Positions 5,351 to 7,373 of a stretch of DNA of 7,373 nucleotides are shown in pieces (position 1 is the first letter of the stretch; every line of letters starts with the position of its first letter). A program made the translations under genes and the position numbers. Origin of the DNA: JAATGA01 sp047605605 (GTDB lineage Bacteria; Pseudomonadota; Alphaproteobacteria; Rhodobacterales; Rhodobacteraceae). The stretch lies in assembly GCA_047605605.1 (NCBI GenBank), contig JASGFG010000110.1, positions 1-7,373 on the forward strand, read 5' to 3'. Under the pieces are notes generated by a model. That model made no database searches, had not been told where the DNA came from, and worked only from the letters and a program-made list of their open reading frames with translations.

Positions 5351-5593
5351 ATGAAAACCGTTGCTCTTGCCCTGTCCGCCTTGGTTGCCCTGTCGGGCGC
5401 TGCCCTCGCTGCCGGCCCGAACGCCCGCAACGAAAAACCCGATACCGTGCCCGTCGCGACCTCGATCGAGAAAGTCGATGTGAAAGCCGGCTCGATCTAT
5501 TCGACCCGTCATCTGGAACGCGCCGGCCTGTCGGCTGACAGCATCGTCAGCGTGACCAAGATTCCGTCCAGCGGCATCGTCGGCGAACGCTGA
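5351..5593 (+). CDS. Small secreted protein of unknown family (80 aa with signal peptide)
   Basis: Preprotein starting MKTVALALSALVALSGAALA, a textbook Sec signal peptide: short basic n-region, hydrophobic h-region, and ALA before predicted cleavage at residue 20. The mature part is about 60 residues and polar, beginning AGPNARNEKPDTVP, with KVDVKAGSIYSTRHLERAGLSADSIVSV and a tail KIPSSGIVGER; it has no cysteine, so no disulfides or lipidation. It is probably periplasmic. GGAGAG at 5340-5345 is the ribosome-binding site, 5 bases before the ATG. A strong terminator follows, so the gene is likely monocistronic. I do not recognise a named domain; the segment STRHLERAGLSADSIVSVTKIPSSG is reminiscent of short uncharacterised Rhodobacteraceae periplasmic proteins, from memory. 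Coding status is well supported by signal peptide, ribosome-binding site and terminator; the function is open. Confidence 0.85.
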   Translation: MKTVALALSALVALSGAALAAGPNARNEKPDTVPVATSIEKVDVKAGSIYSTRHLERAGLSADSIVSVTKIPSSGIVGER

Positions 5594-5617
5594 TCACGAC
5601 CGCGCCGCGTTTCGGCC

Positions 5618-5646
5618 AAAGGGCGCCCGCTGCTGCGGGCGCCTTT
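5618..5646 (+). terminator. Rho-independent terminator after the small secreted protein
   Basis: GGCGCCCGC (5622-5630) pairs perfectly with GCGGGCGCC (5635-5643) around a TGCT loop; beyond a single bulged G at 5621, AAA (5618-5620) pairs with TTT (5644-5646). The T-run is short, but the stem is very stable and starts 24 bases after the stop codon. It separates this gene from the lysR leader. Confidence 0.8.
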
Positions 5647-5664
5647 AACATTTCCGTCATCTTC

Positions 5665-5695
5665 GTGCATTCCTGCACAGCCGCTGGGGTGCATT
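5665..5695. promoter_or_regulatory. Candidate operator upstream of the lysR-type gene
   Basis: GTGCA (5665-5669), a 4-base spacer and TGCAC (5674-5678) form a perfect dyad, and GTGCATT recurs as a direct repeat at 5665-5671 and 5689-5695, 24 bases apart. LysR-type proteins commonly bind dyads upstream of their own genes, so this is a candidate autoregulatory site, but the dyad is one base short of the T-N11-A form. The second repeat continues into TGCATTGCGG (5690-5699), also found upstream of the DUF1127 gene. Confidence 0.35.
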
Positions 5696-5786
5696 GCGGT
5701 TTCCGGGAGGTTTCAAATTGCAGGATTTCCCCCCATCTACCGGGAAAACCGCCGGATCAACCGGCGCCTGCACCGGACCCGATTTC

Positions 5787-6668
5787 ATGGATACCGCCAT
5801 TCTTCGCACCTTTGTCCACATCGTCGACGAAGGCAGTTTCGCCGCCGCCGCCCGCCGCATGGGCATTTCGAAAAGCCTGTGCAGCAAGTATATTTCCGAC
5901 CTTGAGGAAACGCTGGGCGCCCGGCTTCTGACGCGGTCCACACGGTCGGTAAAGCCGACGGCCGCGGGACTGGAATACAGCCTCCAGGTGCGCGAGGTCC
6001 TGACCCGCCTCGATGCGGCGAACGAGGCGGTGCGCACCCTGTCCGCCCATCCCGCCGGGCCGCTGAAGATCGGATCGCCCATTTCCTATACGCTGAAGGT
6101 GTTCCAGCCCTATATGCTGCGCTTCATGGAGGAATATCCCGAAATCCAGCTGGAGGCGGTGCTGGACGACGGGCAGGCCGACCTGATCGCCGAGGGGTTC
6201 GATGCGGTGATCCGCATCGGCGGATTGCAGGATTCCAGCCTTTTCGCCCGCCATCTGCACGATGCCCGGATCCTGCTGGTCGCAACGCCGGACTATCTGG
6301 CCGAATTCGGCGAACCGAACTGCCCCGCCGACTTGGCCGGTCATCGCTGCCTGCACTATACCAACCTGCGCAGCGCGACGACATGGCCCTTCCGCCGCGG
6401 GAACGAGATCATCCACCAGAAGATCCAGCCCTTCTTCCAGACCAACAACGGCGACATGATCCGCGCCGCCGCGCTGGACGGCAAGGGGCTGGGGATGCTG
6501 CCCGCTTTCATGATCGAGGACGAGATCGCGGCCGGAACGCTGGTTCCCGTGCTGACCGATTATGCGCTGCCCGACATTCCGGTGAACATCGTCTATCCCA
6601 CGCGCAAGCACATGACGGCGGCCCTGCGCAGCTTCCTCGACTTCACGGCGGGGCTGCGGCTGTCCTGA
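5787..6668 (+). CDS. LysR-type transcriptional regulator
   Basis: A 293-residue LTTR from this ATG. The N-terminal winged helix-turn-helix covers about residues 3-60: LRTFVHIVDEGSFAAAARRMG, then ISKSLCSKYISDLEETLGARLLTRSTRSVKPT, where SKSLCSKYI is the recognition helix. A linker helix follows (about 61-86), and the effector-binding domain starts at PLKIGSPISYTL, with DLIAEGFDAVIRIGGLQDSSLFARHL typical of the CrgA-like LTTR subgroup. It should bind DNA as a tetramer in response to an unknown small ligand. Start choice: homology begins at once after the ATG at 5787, but no Shine-Dalgarno site precedes it; an in-frame TTG at 5718 has GGGAGG at 5705-5710 and would add 23 residues. No obvious target lies next door: the upstream gene is the small secreted protein, and the downstream convergent gene ends 7 bases away. 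Confidence 0.93.
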   Translation: MDTAILRTFVHIVDEGSFAAAARRMGISKSLCSKYISDLEETLGARLLTRSTRSVKPTAAGLEYSLQVREVLTRLDAANEAVRTLSAHPAGPLKIGSPISYTLKVFQPYMLRFMEEYPEIQLEAVLDDGQADLIAEGFDAVIRIGGLQDSSLFARHLHDARILLVATPDYLAEFGEPNCPADLAGHRCLHYTNLRSATTWPFRRGNEIIHQKIQPFFQTNNGDMIRAAALDGKGLGMLPAFMIEDEIAAGTLVPVLTDYALPDIPVNIVYPTRKHMTAALRSFLDFTAGLRLS

Positions 6669-6675
6669 CGGCGGA

Positions 6676-7128
6676 TCAGCTTTCGGGCAGGCCGAACCGG
6701 GTGATCATCCGGTCGCGGATCTGGTCGCGGGCCTGGCGATAGGCGGAAAGCTTGGCCTCGCGCCCCTCGCCCAGCCCCGTGGGGTCCAGGATCGGCCAGT
6801 ATTCGACCTCCAGATGCGAATGCCGCGTCAGTTCCAGCGCCTGCCGCTGGCTGGCGGGGGAAAGGGCGATGATCAGGTCATAGCTCGACAGATCGTCCCC
6901 CCATTCCTGCATCTCCTCGAAAGACCGCGAGCGGTGACGCTCCAGCTCCACCCCGATTTCCTTGCAGACGGCAACGGAGAATCCGTCGATCTCCATGTCG
7001 TTCCTGACCCCGGCCGACTGCACATAGGCGCGGGTGCCGTAGAACTTCTTCATCATCCCCTCGGCCATGGGGGAACGCACGGCGTTGTGATCGCAACAGA
7101 ACAGCACCGATTGCGGAAAGGCGCCCAA
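6676..7128 (-). CDS. Low-molecular-weight phosphotyrosine phosphatase / arsenate reductase-like protein
   Basis: A 150-residue cytosolic protein of the LMW-PTP fold. The signature CX5R loop is CDHNAVRS with nucleophile Cys12 and Arg18, preceded by the strand QSVLFC; a second Cys11 sits beside it. The late acid motif is DP at residues 115-116 (YWPILDPTGLGEG). YVQSAGVRND (35-44) and GDDLSSYDLIIALSPASQ (77-94) are further family blocks. It could dephosphorylate protein tyrosine or act as an arsenate reductase; nothing in the neighbourhood points to arsenic, and I favour the generic phosphatase call. Translation appears to start at TTG (7128-7126), 5 bases after the UPF0262 stop; no better start exists in frame, and homologues I recall begin at about the same point. 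A GGGG at 7137-7140 may be the ribosome-binding site. Convergent with lysR with a 7-base gap and no terminator. Confidence 0.92.
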   Translation of the reverse strand: MGAFPQSVLFCCDHNAVRSPMAEGMMKKFYGTRAYVQSAGVRNDMEIDGFSVAVCKEIGVELERHRSRSFEEMQEWGDDLSSYDLIIALSPASQRQALELTRHSHLEVEYWPILDPTGLGEGREAKLSAYRQARDQIRDRMITRFGLPES

Positions 7129-7133
7129 GACGA

Positions 7134-7373
7134 TCAGCCCCAGTGCAGCACGCAGATCAGCGTGAACAGCCGCCGCGCGGTGTCGGTGTCGACATCGGCC
7201 TTGCCCTCCAGCCGCTCCTGCAACACGCGCGCGCCTTCGTTGTGGATGCCCCGGCGGGCCATGTCGATCGCCTCGATCTGGCTGGGCGGCAGGCGCTTCA
7301 CCGCCTCGAAATAGCTTTCGCAGATCTGGAAATAGTCCTTCACCACCTGCCGGAACGGCCCGAGGCTCAGGTG
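7134..7373 (-). CDS. UPF0262 family protein (5' end outside the window)
   Basis: The last 79 residues of a UPF0262 protein, a family I know only from alphaproteobacteria and without known function. The frame is open to the window edge and reads HLSLGPFRQVVKDYFQICES, followed by KRLPPSQIEAIDMARRGIHNEGA and RVLQERLEGKADVDTDTARRLFTLICVLHWG, which matches the conserved C-terminal half of the family. An internal GTG at 7344-7346 is not the true start, because recognisable family sequence continues upstream. It is the upstream partner of the phosphatase gene, 5 bases apart, so the two are probably translated from one mRNA. In Rhodobacteraceae this pair usually follows hisD, which I would expect just beyond the edge. 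Confidence 0.92.
   Translation of the reverse strand, partial: HLSLGPFRQVVKDYFQICESYFEAVKRLPPSQIEAIDMARRGIHNEGARVLQERLEGKADVDTDTARRLFTLICVLHWG

Noticed and set aside
6660..6680. Bidirectional terminator between the convergent lysR and phosphatase genes
   Set aside because: Only a 4-bp GCTG/CAGC pairing with a long loop is possible and no T-run exists on either strand.
6676..7128. An arsenic-resistance (ars) locus
   Set aside because: The phosphatase is the only arsenate-reductase-like gene; there is no arsR, arsB/acr3 or arsH neighbour, and the UPF0262 pairing is a housekeeping context.

Overview
The window looks like ordinary chromosomal DNA of a high-GC alphaproteobacterium, most likely Rhodobacteraceae/Paracoccaceae (a Paracoccus or Rhodobacter relative). 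This rests on the GC-rich coding style, the tandem type I GAPDH genes with a tiny membrane ORF between them, the yicC-gmk-gamma carbonic anhydrase cluster, a PAS_5-type PAS protein, a DUF1127 protein, and the UPF0262/low-molecular-weight phosphatase pair. The family assignments come from recognising the proteins; no search was run. I see no insertion sequence, prophage, CRISPR array, tRNA or rRNA.

Layout. (1) 1-1939, plus strand: the C-terminal half of one GAPDH gene, a 47-codon TTG-started membrane miniprotein, a short regulatory gap with a 16-bp near-perfect palindrome of LacI-family type, a complete second GAPDH gene (333 aa), and a rho-independent terminator. The two GAPDH copies are about 69% identical by hand alignment over the shared part and differ at the S-loop cofactor-selectivity pair (Arg-Arg versus Thr-Met), which suggests division of labour. 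(2) 1940-2386: a structured intergenic stretch (hairpins, an 11-bp direct repeat at a 20-bp period, a dyad fitting T-N11-A) followed by a 67-aa DUF1127 protein. (3) 2338-4395, minus strand: a tight operon transcribed yicC -> gmk -> gamma-class carbonic anhydrase-like protein. Its last gene ends inside the DUF1127 gene, a 49-bp convergent coding overlap. (4) 4396-5220: divergent intergenic DNA with a CtrA-like near-palindrome, then a PAS_5 protein. (5) 5221-5646: a dyad-rich leader, a small secreted protein of unknown family (80 aa with signal peptide), and a strong terminator. (6) 5647-6668: a LysR-type regulator whose start is ambiguous (ATG without Shine-Dalgarno, or upstream TTG with GGGAGG). 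(7) 6676-7373, minus strand: a low-molecular-weight protein-tyrosine-phosphatase/arsenate-reductase-like protein, preceded in its operon by a UPF0262 gene that runs off the right edge.

Regions 1 and 3 are housekeeping functions (central carbon metabolism; nucleotide, RNA and bicarbonate metabolism). The remaining genes are small, regulatory or poorly characterised. I find no convincing new multi-gene system. The best leads are regulatory (the gap operator, the DUF1127 upstream cluster, a word shared by the DUF1127 and lysR leaders) and the S-loop difference between the GAPDH paralogues.
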